A stretch of DNA of 64,000 bases, taken from assembly GCF_023208195.1 (NCBI RefSeq), contig NZ_CP060034.1, positions 2,170,001 through 2,234,000 on the forward strand, given 5' to 3'. The notes under the pieces are model-generated. The model did not search any database, was not told the DNA's origin, and saw only the letters and a list, made by a program, of their open reading frames with translations. This document shows positions 8,448 to 16,176 of this stretch, one piece after another; positions within the stretch are counted from its first letter, which is position 1; every line of letters begins with the position of its first letter. Made by a program: the position numbers and the translations under genes. Origin of the DNA: Nocardioides sp. InS609-2 (GTDB taxonomy: Bacteria > Actinomycetota > Actinomycetes > Propionibacteriales > Nocardioidaceae).

Positions 8448-9095
8448 CTATCGCGTGAAGGTGACGTGGGTCGTGCCGCTCTCGGCCACTTCGGTCGTCA
8501 CCTTGTGGGTGAGTTCGAGGCCACGCAGGTCGTCCCACAGTCGAGTGCCCCGGCCGAGCAGGATCGGGGCGATCATGACGTGCAGGTCGTCGACCAGGCC
8601 GGCGCGCAGGAAGTCGCGCGCGGTGCTGACGCCACCGCCGACGCGCACGTCCAGGCCGCCGGCGGCCTCGGTCGCCTCGGCGAGCACGTCCTCGATTGCG
8701 GTGCTGCGGAAGTGGAACGTCGTTCCGCCCTGCATCGGGATCGACGGACGCGGTGCGGTGTGGGTGAGGACGTAGACCGGGCTGCCGAACGGCGGCTGGT
8801 CACCCCACCATCCCTTCCAGTCCGGATCGTCGGGGAACGTGTGCAGGCCGAACATGGCCGCGCCCATGATCTCGGCGCCGATGCCCTCGAAGTGCGCGGC
8901 GGTGTGGGAGTCGTCGATGCCGGTCGTGCCGGTGCCGCTGGTGTCGCCGAGGACGCGCTCGTGGAACGTGCGGGTCGCGGCGTAGGCCGCCGTGAGGCGC
9001 CCCCAGTCCTCACCCATCGGATTCTCGGGGGCGTGGTCGGTCGTCGAGGTGTAGCCGTCCAGTGAGGCGAACAGGTCGATGCGAACGCGGGTCAT
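8448..9095 (-). CDS. Dihydrofolate reductase/RibD C-terminal-like protein
   Basis: This 215-residue protein has the RibD_C/DHFR-like fold. It starts MTRVRIDLFASLDGYTS, the usual 'SLDG' nucleotide-site strand. Later elements are 'GGGVSTARDFLRAGLVDDLHVM', the conserved GG-x-x-x-x 'L-x-x-GLVDEL' pattern that contacts NADPH, and 'PILLGRGTRLWDDL'. It is probably an NAD(P)H-dependent reductase of unknown substrate. It is the middle gene of an operon: its ATG is one base past the stop of the ArsR gene. Confidence 0.87.
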   Translation of the reverse strand: MTRVRIDLFASLDGYTSTTDHAPENPMGEDWGRLTAAYAATRTFHERVLGDTSGTGTTGIDDSHTAAHFEGIGAEIMGAAMFGLHTFPDDPDWKGWWGDQPPFGSPVYVLTHTAPRPSIPMQGGTTFHFRSTAIEDVLAEATEAAGGLDVRVGGGVSTARDFLRAGLVDDLHVMIAPILLGRGTRLWDDLRGLELTHKVTTEVAESGTTHVTFTR

Positions 9096-9096
9096 G

Positions 9097-9435
9097 TCAG
9101 GTTTCCTTCGGGTGGGTGCGGGTCAGGTGGATGCCGAGCCGGTCGGCTTGGCGTTCTGCGTGGGTTCGTTGCTCGCCGAGCCACAGGTGTAGGACGTCGA
9201 GGGCGCCCGGTCGCAGGGTCACGGTGCGGACGCGTCCGTGCTTCTGCGACGTGACCAGTCCCGCGTTCTCGAGGACGCGCAGGTGCTGCATGAGCGAGGG
9301 CAACGCCATCGAGAACGGTGCCGCGAGTTCGGACACGACGGCTGGGGACTGCGCCAACCGTTCCACGACGGCCCGGCGCGTCGGATCCGCGAGAGCGCGG
9401 AGCACGGAATCGAGCTCGTCGTAATACTTAGGCAC
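9097..9435 (-). CDS. ArsR-family winged-helix regulator
   Basis: This protein has about 112 residues when started at GTG 9435 (VPKYYDELDSVLRALADP); an upstream ATG at 9471 would add 12 residues. The LRALADPTRRAVVERLA helix, 'SELAAPFSMALPSLMQHLRVLE' recognition helix region and 'GLVTSQKHGRVRTVTL' wing are typical of the ArsR/SmtB group. No paired metal-binding cysteines are seen, so it is not a metal sensor of the classic type. It heads the operon with the reductase and SRPBCC genes and probably represses it. Confidence 0.9.
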   Translation of the reverse strand: MPKYYDELDSVLRALADPTRRAVVERLAQSPAVVSELAAPFSMALPSLMQHLRVLENAGLVTSQKHGRVRTVTLRPGALDVLHLWLGEQRTHAERQADRLGIHLTRTHPKET

Positions 9436-9471
9436 ACGTCTAACTATTGTTGATGGGCAGGGATTCGTCAA

Positions 9472-9745
9472 CCGACTCCCTAGTCGCCTTCATCGAGTCA
9501 ACATCCCGACCTGCGTTCGCACGGGGCGAAATCACCGACCACGACTTCAGGTCCACGACCATGTGCCTTGCCGACGCTTTCAACGCCTCCGCTTACGAAT
9601 GGATCACACGCGAGGAGCGGCCGGCGAACGACGTCCTCGACGAGGCTCGCCAAGCTCGCACTCGTCCTGCTTGCGGGGTAGCACTCGCCGCTGGCCAAGA
9701 GCCCGCGGCTCGCAGATATGGGTGCTTACGCGGCGAATAGACGCA
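9472..9745. other. Intergenic stretch between ArsR operon and IS element
   Basis: These roughly 270 bases hold the promoter side of the ArsR operon and the left flank of the insertion element. An open frame of 97 codons on the plus strand (9447-9740) has no family resemblance and no ribosome site, so no gene is called. Confidence 0.35.
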
Positions 9746-9798
9746 CTAGCCCGGATCGTTCACGGGCCCGTGGGCTGATCGGCGTGTAGAAGCACGGA

Positions 9799-9863
9799 AG
9801 TGCCTGCCCAGCAGGGGAAACTTGGACTTGCGACGGTTCAAGTTTCTCTGCTTGGAAGGCACT
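9799..9863 (+). promoter_or_regulatory. Structured leader hairpin before IS1380-type transposase
   Basis: Three nested perfect arms are visible: AGTGCCT (9799-9805) with AGGCACT (9857-9863), AGCAG (9810) with CTGCT (9848), and GAAACTTG (9817-9824) with CAAGTTTC (9839-9846). CCGTAG and the GTG start follow at once. The layout matches the leaders of IS1380 copies A and B despite different stem bases, which suggests the structure itself is conserved. Confidence 0.6.
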
Positions 9864-9869
9864 CCGTAG

Positions 9870-11266
9870 GTGAAGCGTACTTCGTGGTCGACTGGCTTGT
9901 CTGTGTCCGCTGATGGTGTCGGCGTGGTGGCTCACGCGGGCAGCGTCGCGTTGCGTCTCATGGCCGACCGGACCGGCCTCACGACGGAGTTGTCCGCGGC
10001 GATGTCGCGTCGCTCCTTCGCCCCGGTCCACGACGCGGCCGGGTGCTGGTCGACGTCGCGGTGATGCTCGCTGACGGCGGTGAGGCGATCGCCGACATCG
10101 ACGTGCTCCGCCATCAAGCACCGGTGCTCGGCGCGGTCGCGTCGCCGCCGACGGTGTGGCGGACTCTGAATGCGGTCACGCCCGGCCGGTTGAAGCAGAT
10201 CGCGGTCGCCCGCGCCCGGGCTCGGCGCCACGTCTGGTCGCAGCTGGCGGCCGGTGACGGCATCCCTGCCTCGAAGGTCGCCGGCACCGACCTCGGCGAC
10301 GTCGTGGTCCTCGACGTCGATGCCACGATCGTGGTCACCCACAGCGAGAAGCAGAACGCAGCAGCCACGTTCAAACGGACCTTCGGCTTCCACCCACTCG
10401 GGGTGTGGTGTGACAACACCACCGAGTTCCTCGCCGCGACACTGCGTGCCGGGAACGCCGGATCGAACACTGCTGCCGACCACATCGAGGTCCTGACCCA
10501 GGCGATCGCCCAGGTGCCCGCCAAGCATCGCAAGAAGCTGCTGATCCGATCCGACGGCGCCGGCGCATCTCACGACCTGCTGGACTGGCTCACCGAGCAG
10601 AACCAGGTCCGCGGCCGCAGCGTGGAGTACAGCGTCGGGTTCGCGGTCACCGAGAAGATCCGCGACGCGATCAAGCTCGTCCCGAAGAAGGTCTGGACCC
10701 CGGCGTCCGATGCAGACGGCGGGATCCGTGAAGGTGGCGACGTCGCCGAACTGACCGGACTGCTGGACCTGACGAAGTGGCCGGCCGGAATGCGGGTCAT
10801 CGTGCGCCGCGAACGTCCCCATCCCGGTGCACAGTTATCGTTGTTCGAGGAGCGTGACGGGTGGCGCTATCAGGCGTTCGTCACCAACACGAGCACCGGG
10901 CAGTTGGCGTTCCTCGAAGCCCGGCACCGGGCCCATGCCCGGGTCGAGGACCGGATCCGGCACGCCAAGGACACCGGTATGGGCCGGTTCCCGTCGCGGG
11001 AGTTCGCGATCAACCAGGCCTGGCTGACACTGACCCAGGTCGCCGCCGACCTGACCGCCTGGACCCGGCTCCTCGGCTGTGTCGGCGACGCCGCCGCACT
11101 GGCTGCCTGCGAACCAAAAGCGCTGCGCTACCGGTTCCTCCACGTCCCCGCCCGCCTCACCCACAGCTCTCGTCGACGACGACTCCGGATACCCGAATCC
11201 TGGCCCTGGGCAGCCGCCGTGGTCGCGGTCTTCGCGAACATCGCCGCGATCCCACCCCTGTCCTGA
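9870..11266 (+). pseudogene. IS1380-family transposase, frameshifted
   Basis: The N-terminus begins at GTG 9870 (VKRTSWSTGLSVSADGVGVV) and runs to about 10036. A single missing base near 'cacgacgcggccggg' then moves the reading into the frame of the 407-residue remainder (RGRVLVDVAVMLADGG onward). Without the frameshift the product would be about 465 residues. Catalytic motifs are seen: LDVDATIVVTHS, IRSDGAGASH and RVEDRIRHAKDTGMGRFPS. The element is probably inactive unless the frameshift is programmed or a sequencing error. Confidence 0.85.
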
Positions 11267-11584
11267 CGAGCCCGTCCGCCCACGACCCGAAGCACTGGAG
11301 AACCGCAGCCCGGCAGCGCCAGCCGGCCCAGCGTCGTATCCAAGATCAGACCCTCGGACCACGACCGCCATCACGCAGCGGCGCGCCCAGTCCGCACGAC
11401 CTCATGAAAGACCGGGGCTAGGTCGCGAGCAGAACTACCGTCAACGGGGATGACATCGTGGCCCGTATAGCGTGGGCGGAGCGAGCATGATGCACGACAG
11501 GTGACCCCTGTTGCTAGACATACCCATCGCTCGAGGTGAAGCCGACAGTCGCGGGATTGGCGCCGATGTGGGCGAGGGCGCAGA

Positions 11585-11653
11585 TACGCTGACGCCATGT
11601 CCACTCCTCAACCGGTCCCCAGCCTCGGTGCGGATCGGCGTCTGGCTTCGTGA
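11585..11653 (+). CDS. Leaderless 18-codon upstream ORF with -10 box
   Basis: A TACGCT -10-like hexamer (11585-11590) lies six bases before ATG 11597, the spacing of leaderless actinobacterial mRNAs. The ORF 11597-11653 encodes MSTPQPVPSLGADRRLAS. Its stop overlaps the GTG start of the next gene as GTGA (11650-11653), so the two would be translationally coupled. No good -35 was seen. It may be a leader peptide, or it may mark the true 5' end of the transcript. The start given here includes the -10 box. Confidence 0.4.
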   Translation, partial: YADAMSTPQPVPSLGADRRLAS

Positions 11654-12225
11654 CAGCCTCGGTCGGGCCGAAGGACTACTTCTTGAAGGACGGGAACCTC
11701 GTACGAGAGTTCGTGTTCTTCATTTCGTCTGCGTCAGACGTCACGGACCAGCGCGACCTATTCGAAGCATTGGTTCGGACAGTCGACAATCAGTTCCGGT
11801 CGCGTCGAGACGAGACCCGGCCCTTCACCCTGGTCCCCGACCGGTGGGAATTCGATGCCGGGCGTCGGACCACCGATATGAACGAGGAGTTCGTCCGAAG
11901 AGTGCGCAAGGCGCATGCGGTTGTGGTGCTGCTCGCCAATCAGCTTCGTCCAGGCACCGAGGAGGAGATCGAGGCGGTACTTCATGAGAGCACCGTCCAG
12001 GTGTCGGTGATCTGGATGGACAAACCGGAGGACAGCCGGAAGTACCGCAAGCTTCGGAAGTACCTGAACGATCGGGCCAACCAGTTGGCGTACGTGAAAA
12101 CGGGCCCACCGGGAAGTCAAGAGTCGATATGCGCGATGGTTGACGTCATCACAGCTGCGCTCGCCCATCTGACCCGCACCGAGCAAGGGGAGGCGACGTT
12201 TAGTGAAGAACGAAATGGCCGCTGA
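11650..12225 (+). CDS. DUF4062/TIR-like domain protein, candidate conflict effector
   Basis: This 191-residue protein has a Rossmann-like alpha/beta layout. A first strand 'EFVFFISSASDV' is followed by 'TDQRDLFEALVRTVDNQF' and a later 'VRKAHAVVVLLANQLRPGTEEEIEAVLHE'. The pattern FISS-x-x-D-V ... N-E-E-F-V-x-R-V-R-K-A-x-x-V-V-x-L resembles the DUF4062/effector-associated and TIR-like domains of predicted conflict systems; it is not a confident hit to either. GTG 11650 has no clear ribosome site but overlaps the stop of a leaderless mini-ORF. Starting further in (before residue 20) is possible. The 3' end overlaps the next gene by 23 bases, which indicates tight coupling. Confidence 0.6.
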   Translation: MTASVGPKDYFLKDGNLVREFVFFISSASDVTDQRDLFEALVRTVDNQFRSRRDETRPFTLVPDRWEFDAGRRTTDMNEEFVRRVRKAHAVVVLLANQLRPGTEEEIEAVLHESTVQVSVIWMDKPEDSRKYRKLRKYLNDRANQLAYVKTGPPGSQESICAMVDVITAALAHLTRTEQGEATFSEERNGR

Positions 12226-14422
12226 AGACAGCATCTACCGGGCGTGCATCACTTGGAACATCCCAGCGTTGCGCGGCACCGACCGCGACGATGTCGACCA
12301 CTTCAAGCGCACGATCCAGCTGCTCCCATCTGCGTTCAACGACACATCGGACTCGATCCCCAAGCGGCTGACACCGCTGCGACGTGCGGCCGAAGGTCTA
12401 AAGGCCGAACTCACCGGCGCCCCTGGCGCAGCCCGGGACCACTACGAGATCGTCGCGAAAAGAACGGGATTGCCCGGTGTGCTCGGGACGCTGCTCATTG
12501 CTTGGATGTCGGATGCGACCGAGAAGGACTTCGCCCGTGTTGAGCGAAAGCTTGCCTCTCTGACGGGCCCTGGCAGCCGCGATGTAGTCGCACGCAGCCA
12601 TTGCAAGCTCGCAACCTGGTCCTTCGACCATGGGTGGGTCGACCGATCCCGCCACCACTATGAGGAAGCGCGACGTCACGCCGGCAAGAGCCTCGGCATG
12701 GCCCTTGACGGCATCGGACACTGGTTCGGCCACGACCGAACCATCTACTTCAAGCGCGTATACGACGACATGACTACGTTCCCGTGGATCGACGAATGGG
12801 TCGACCGGGCTGCGCGGACCTCGGTCGAGAAGGAGTTCCGCAACTCGTATAAGAGCCCATGGACGCGTACCTGGTCCATGGGAGCGACGACCGTCGAAGG
12901 CACCGACATCCAGTCCGCAGGGATGCAGGCAAGCTGGGCCGGCGCGCTTTGGATGCTTCCCCAAATCAACCGCCAGCATGCAGCCCTCATCATGGCGAAG
13001 AGCAACGAACCTGATGATGTGGCCCGAGCCATCGCTCTGTGGGCCAAGGGTGGCGGTCAAGACACCAACCAGCTGGTCTCGGCGAAGGAGGGATCCCTCA
13101 CCGAGACCACAATCGACGACCTCCTCATCAATCAGCTTCACGAGGGTCGTAGCGTCCGCGACCGCGACACGTGGCTCGACATCTGCCACGCGCTCTGGGC
13201 CGAGCTTCCAGATCAGCTCGTCGAAGACTTCGTACGCGGCTACCAGGGCCCTGCGCCGGACATGCGACTGCACGGCGGAGGCGGCGCCAAGGAACTTGGC
13301 CTCTTCGGGAAGCTCCTCGCCCGTTCTCCACTCGCAGTCGAACGCGCGTATGGCTTCGATGACTGGGAAGCCGGGCTTCTCGCTCGAACACTCTTCCCCC
13401 AGTTGCTCGACGGACTCCCGCCCAGGCTGCGGGCCCGCCTGCTCGAAGCAGGCCTTTCAGATGTTGTACTGGCCAATGACGACTGGGCCAACACCGGCTG
13501 GGCATCCCTTGTGACCTGCTGGACGCTCCTCGACGAGGAAGTGCAGGCCACCTTCCAGAGTTCACTCCTGGACGCCATCCCCGACAGTGATATCCCATCA
13601 GCCGCCACCATTGCGCCGGGCCTCGTGCCTAGGCGTCGCATGGAAGCAAGGCTCCAAACCAGCCTCAACCTGCTTGCTCAGGAACTGACAGATTCCGCTA
13701 GAGGCAGCTGGACTGGTTGGAGCACTCACCCAGCAACCGACGTCGCCCGACTCGCGCTAGCGCAGGGAAGCGTGAGCGACACTGCTGTCGAACGCCTCCT
13801 CGGCATCGCGATCGCCCCGAGCACCAACTCCCAACAGCGTCGCGCTTGCCTGTCAGCACTCCAAGCTCTCGCAGAGGAGGGCCTAGTCAAGCGAACTCAA
13901 GTCCAGCAAGCGTTCACCCCAGTCACCGTCCGCTCAGTGATGTCCGACGACGCTGCAGTTGACCAAAGACTCGACGACGTCTCAAGGCTCGCGCTCATGG
14001 TCCAGTTTGGCTATGAGCAGGCGACCGCCGAAGGGCCACTGCTCGCCGCATCCCGAGACCCCGACACACAAGTACGACTCCTCGCCGTTTCGGCTGTCTG
14101 CCGACTTTCCCGAGAAGGGCAGACCTCGCCCAGCTTTGACGCCACCCTGCTCGGAGCCCTCTACGACCCGCATCCTCGAGTCCAAGCCGAAGCAGTCCCT
14201 GCGCTGTGGCGCGGCAACTTCGAGAGCGATGCGCTGCTTGAAGTAGCCCGTGCCCGGGCCGCCGAGATCTTCCCGACGGCCCACCGCGAACTCAGGGCCA
14301 ACATTGCCCACGAGTCGGCACTCGCCGACAGCGACGACCCGTACATTCAAACCCTCAGGCACATGGCAAGCCAGGACAGATCCTGGATCGTTCGACGTGC
14401 GGCTGATGGACCTTTGCAGTAG
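12203..14422 (+). CDS. Large helical-repeat protein partnered with the DUF4062-like gene
   Basis: This 739-residue protein starts at GTG 12203 with GGGGAGG nine bases upstream; an in-frame ATG lies at 12215. It is almost entirely predicted helical. The N-terminal third has TPR-like helix pairs ('DHGWVDRSRHHYEEARRHAG'). The C-terminal 300 residues read as HEAT-like repeats ('DPDTQVRLLAVSAVCRLSRE', 'DPHPRVQAEAVPALWRGNF', 'QDRSWIVRRAADGPLQ'). No Walker motif, nuclease motif, signal peptide or membrane segment is visible, so it is probably a cytosolic sensor or scaffold for its small partner. No known family was recognised. Confidence 0.7.
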   Translation: MKNEMAAEDSIYRACITWNIPALRGTDRDDVDHFKRTIQLLPSAFNDTSDSIPKRLTPLRRAAEGLKAELTGAPGAARDHYEIVAKRTGLPGVLGTLLIAWMSDATEKDFARVERKLASLTGPGSRDVVARSHCKLATWSFDHGWVDRSRHHYEEARRHAGKSLGMALDGIGHWFGHDRTIYFKRVYDDMTTFPWIDEWVDRAARTSVEKEFRNSYKSPWTRTWSMGATTVEGTDIQSAGMQASWAGALWMLPQINRQHAALIMAKSNEPDDVARAIALWAKGGGQDTNQLVSAKEGSLTETTIDDLLINQLHEGRSVRDRDTWLDICHALWAELPDQLVEDFVRGYQGPAPDMRLHGGGGAKELGLFGKLLARSPLAVERAYGFDDWEAGLLARTLFPQLLDGLPPRLRARLLEAGLSDVVLANDDWANTGWASLVTCWTLLDEEVQATFQSSLLDAIPDSDIPSAATIAPGLVPRRRMEARLQTSLNLLAQELTDSARGSWTGWSTHPATDVARLALAQGSVSDTAVERLLGIAIAPSTNSQQRRACLSALQALAEEGLVKRTQVQQAFTPVTVRSVMSDDAAVDQRLDDVSRLALMVQFGYEQATAEGPLLAASRDPDTQVRLLAVSAVCRLSREGQTSPSFDATLLGALYDPHPRVQAEAVPALWRGNFESDALLEVARARAAEIFPTAHRELRANIAHESALADSDDPYIQTLRHMASQDRSWIVRRAADGPLQ

Positions 14423-14507
14423 CTCTGCACGACGCGTCATTCTGGGCGCTAAGACGCATGAGCCGCGCATCATTCGTTGCGGTTCTCCGTCTGTCACAGC
14501 CTCAGGG

Positions 14508-15281
14508 TCACAACCCCTGCCACTCCGGCTTGCCGGCGTACACCTCTTGATAATAGTCGAGTCGACGCAATCCGCTGGCAGCTTCCGAATCGAGCAGCAC
14601 AGTGACGTGTGGGTGCAGCTGGAGGACCGACGCCGGGCACGACGCCGAGATCGGACCCTCCACTGCGGCGGCGACGGCCTCCGCCTTCGCGACTCCCGTC
14701 GCGAGCAGCAGCAGGTGCCGCGCATCGAGGATCGTGCCGATCCCCTGGGTGACAACGTGGTGGGCCACCTCCTCGTCCCCGAAGTACGCCGCGTTGTCGG
14801 CGCGCGTGCGGCCGGTCAGCGTCTTGATCCGGGTGCGCGAGGCGAGGGACGAACCCGGCTCGTTGAAGCCGAGGTGGCCGTCACTGCCGATGCCGAGCAC
14901 CTGCAGGTCGATGCCGCCCAACTCCGCGATCAGCCGCTCGTAGTCGTCGGCGCTGCCCGGCAGCCGGGTGGGATCGGGTCCGTGCACCTGGAGCAGGGGC
15001 ACGTCCCACGGCTCGGCGACCTCGCGCAGCACGGTGGACAGGTAGCTGCCGTCGTGGCCCGGCGGCAGGTCGACGTACTCGTCGAGGAGGAACAGCCGGA
15101 CGTCGGTGAAGGAGATGTCTCCCGCGGCGTGCCGGCGCGCCACCTCTTCGTACGTCCGGCGCGGTGTGCCACCGGTGGCCACACCCAGCGCAGCCCGGGG
15201 CTTACGGGCCACCAGGCTCGCGATCGCGTCGGCGGCGACCCGGGCGACCTCACCTGCGTCGGCCAGCGGGACGACCTCCAT
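14508..15281 (-). CDS. nagB: Glucosamine-6-phosphate deaminase
   Basis: NagB converts glucosamine 6-phosphate to fructose 6-phosphate plus ammonia in the cytosol. Its 257 residues show GVATGGTPRRTYEEV (phosphate loop), FLLDEYVDLPPGHDGSY (catalytic Asp segment) and LGIGSDGHLGFNEPGSSL (substrate-binding GHIGFNEP-type motif). The start is ATG 15281, reading TGACATG across the stop of the kinase gene, with a G-rich Shine-Dalgarno sequence inside that gene. It is the last gene of the GlcNAc operon. Confidence 0.95.
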   Translation of the reverse strand: MEVVPLADAGEVARVAADAIASLVARKPRAALGVATGGTPRRTYEEVARRHAAGDISFTDVRLFLLDEYVDLPPGHDGSYLSTVLREVAEPWDVPLLQVHGPDPTRLPGSADDYERLIAELGGIDLQVLGIGSDGHLGFNEPGSSLASRTRIKTLTGRTRADNAAYFGDEEVAHHVVTQGIGTILDARHLLLLATGVAKAEAVAAAVEGPISASCPASVLQLHPHVTVLLDSEAASGLRRLDYYQEVYAGKPEWQGL

Positions 15282-15282
15282 G

Positions 15283-16176
15283 TCAGCGCCCCCCGAGGAG
15301 TGCCGCGCCGATGGCGGCAACGGGCGCTCCGGTCTGCGCGAGCGTGACTCGCGCTGGGAGGTCGAGGGACGCCACGAACGGCGAGTCGGCTGCCCGACGT
15401 TGGAGCGCGGCCACGACGACCTCGCGCAACGGCTCGCCCAGGTCGGCGACCCCTCCGCCCAGCACGACGACGTCGGGGTCGACGCCGAGGGCGAGCACCG
15501 TCACCGCCTGGGCGATGCCGTCCGCGAACGCCCGCCAGACGACGAGAGCCCGCTCGTCGCCAGCGACCACGGCCGCGTGCAGCGCCTGGGCAGGCGCCGG
15601 TCCGTGGGTCGGCCAGGCGGTGGCGAGCGCCGAGCCGGACGCGATGGTCTCAAGGCAGCCCAGTTGTCCGCAGGCGCACGGGAGTCCGGCCGGGTCCACG
15701 GACACGTGACCGATCTCCCCGGCCGCCCCGCGTGCACCACGTCGCAGCCGACCGTCGACCACGAGGCCCGCGGCCAGGCCCGTGCCGATGCCGAGGTACG
15801 CAAGGTCCGTCGCGCCTGTCAGAGCGGCAACGCCCAGGGCGGCGGCGTTGACGTCGTTCTCGAGTACGACGCGGCGACCCACCGCCTCGCCGAGCCGACC
15901 GCCCAGCGCGACCGGGACGCCGTCGATGCCCAGGTTGACCGCGTGGGAGACGAGTCCGCGCACTGTGTCGACGACGCCGGGCACACCCACGCCGACCGGC
16001 GACCTGGCATCGCTCGACCCAGCCAGGGCAGCCACGACGCGCGCGGCTGTGCGGATCACCCCGTCGGCACCGGGCTCGGTGTTCTGGAGCGCCCTGGCGA
16101 CGACGCCGCCGCGCTCGTCCAGCGCGACGCCCAGCGTCTTGGTCGCACCGATGTCGAGGCCGATCACGGTCGCCAC
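15283..16176 (-). CDS. ROK-family sugar kinase (probable GlcNAc kinase)
   Basis: This 297-residue ROK kinase has an N-terminal ATP-site 'IGLDIGATKT', a sugar-site 'ENDVNAAALG' and the zinc motif CACGQLGCLE around residues 165-175. Its place between a hexosaminidase and NagB suggests it phosphorylates N-acetylglucosamine or glucosamine. The annotated start is GTG 16176, overlapping the upstream gene by 13 bases. GTG 16167 (VIGLDIG) is better spaced from GGGGGTGG and may be the true start. A glucokinase specificity cannot be excluded. Confidence 0.88.
   Translation of the reverse strand: MATVIGLDIGATKTLGVALDERGGVVARALQNTEPGADGVIRTAARVVAALAGSSDARSPVGVGVPGVVDTVRGLVSHAVNLGIDGVPVALGGRLGEAVGRRVVLENDVNAAALGVAALTGATDLAYLGIGTGLAAGLVVDGRLRRGARGAAGEIGHVSVDPAGLPCACGQLGCLETIASGSALATAWPTHGPAPAQALHAAVVAGDERALVVWRAFADGIAQAVTVLALGVDPDVVVLGGGVADLGEPLREVVVAALQRRAADSPFVASLDLPARVTLAQTGAPVAAIGAALLGGR

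Larger units (their letters stand above)
9750..11417 (+). mobile_element. IS1380-family element, second type
   Basis: The element has inverted ends CCCGGATCGTTCACGGG (left) and CCCCGGTCTTTCATGAGG (right end, read inward on the minus strand), imperfectly matched. It is flanked by CTAG at 9746-9749 and 11418-11421, which fits a 4-bp target duplication. The total length of 1668 bp is normal for IS1380. The transposase differs strongly from the copies at 3107-7864, so this is a separate lineage. It sits directly upstream of the DUF4062-like/helical-repeat module. Confidence 0.8.

Noticed and set aside
9447..9740. 97-codon plus-strand ORF
   Set aside because: It begins inside the ArsR 5' region, has no ribosome site and no similarity, and ends at the IS border.
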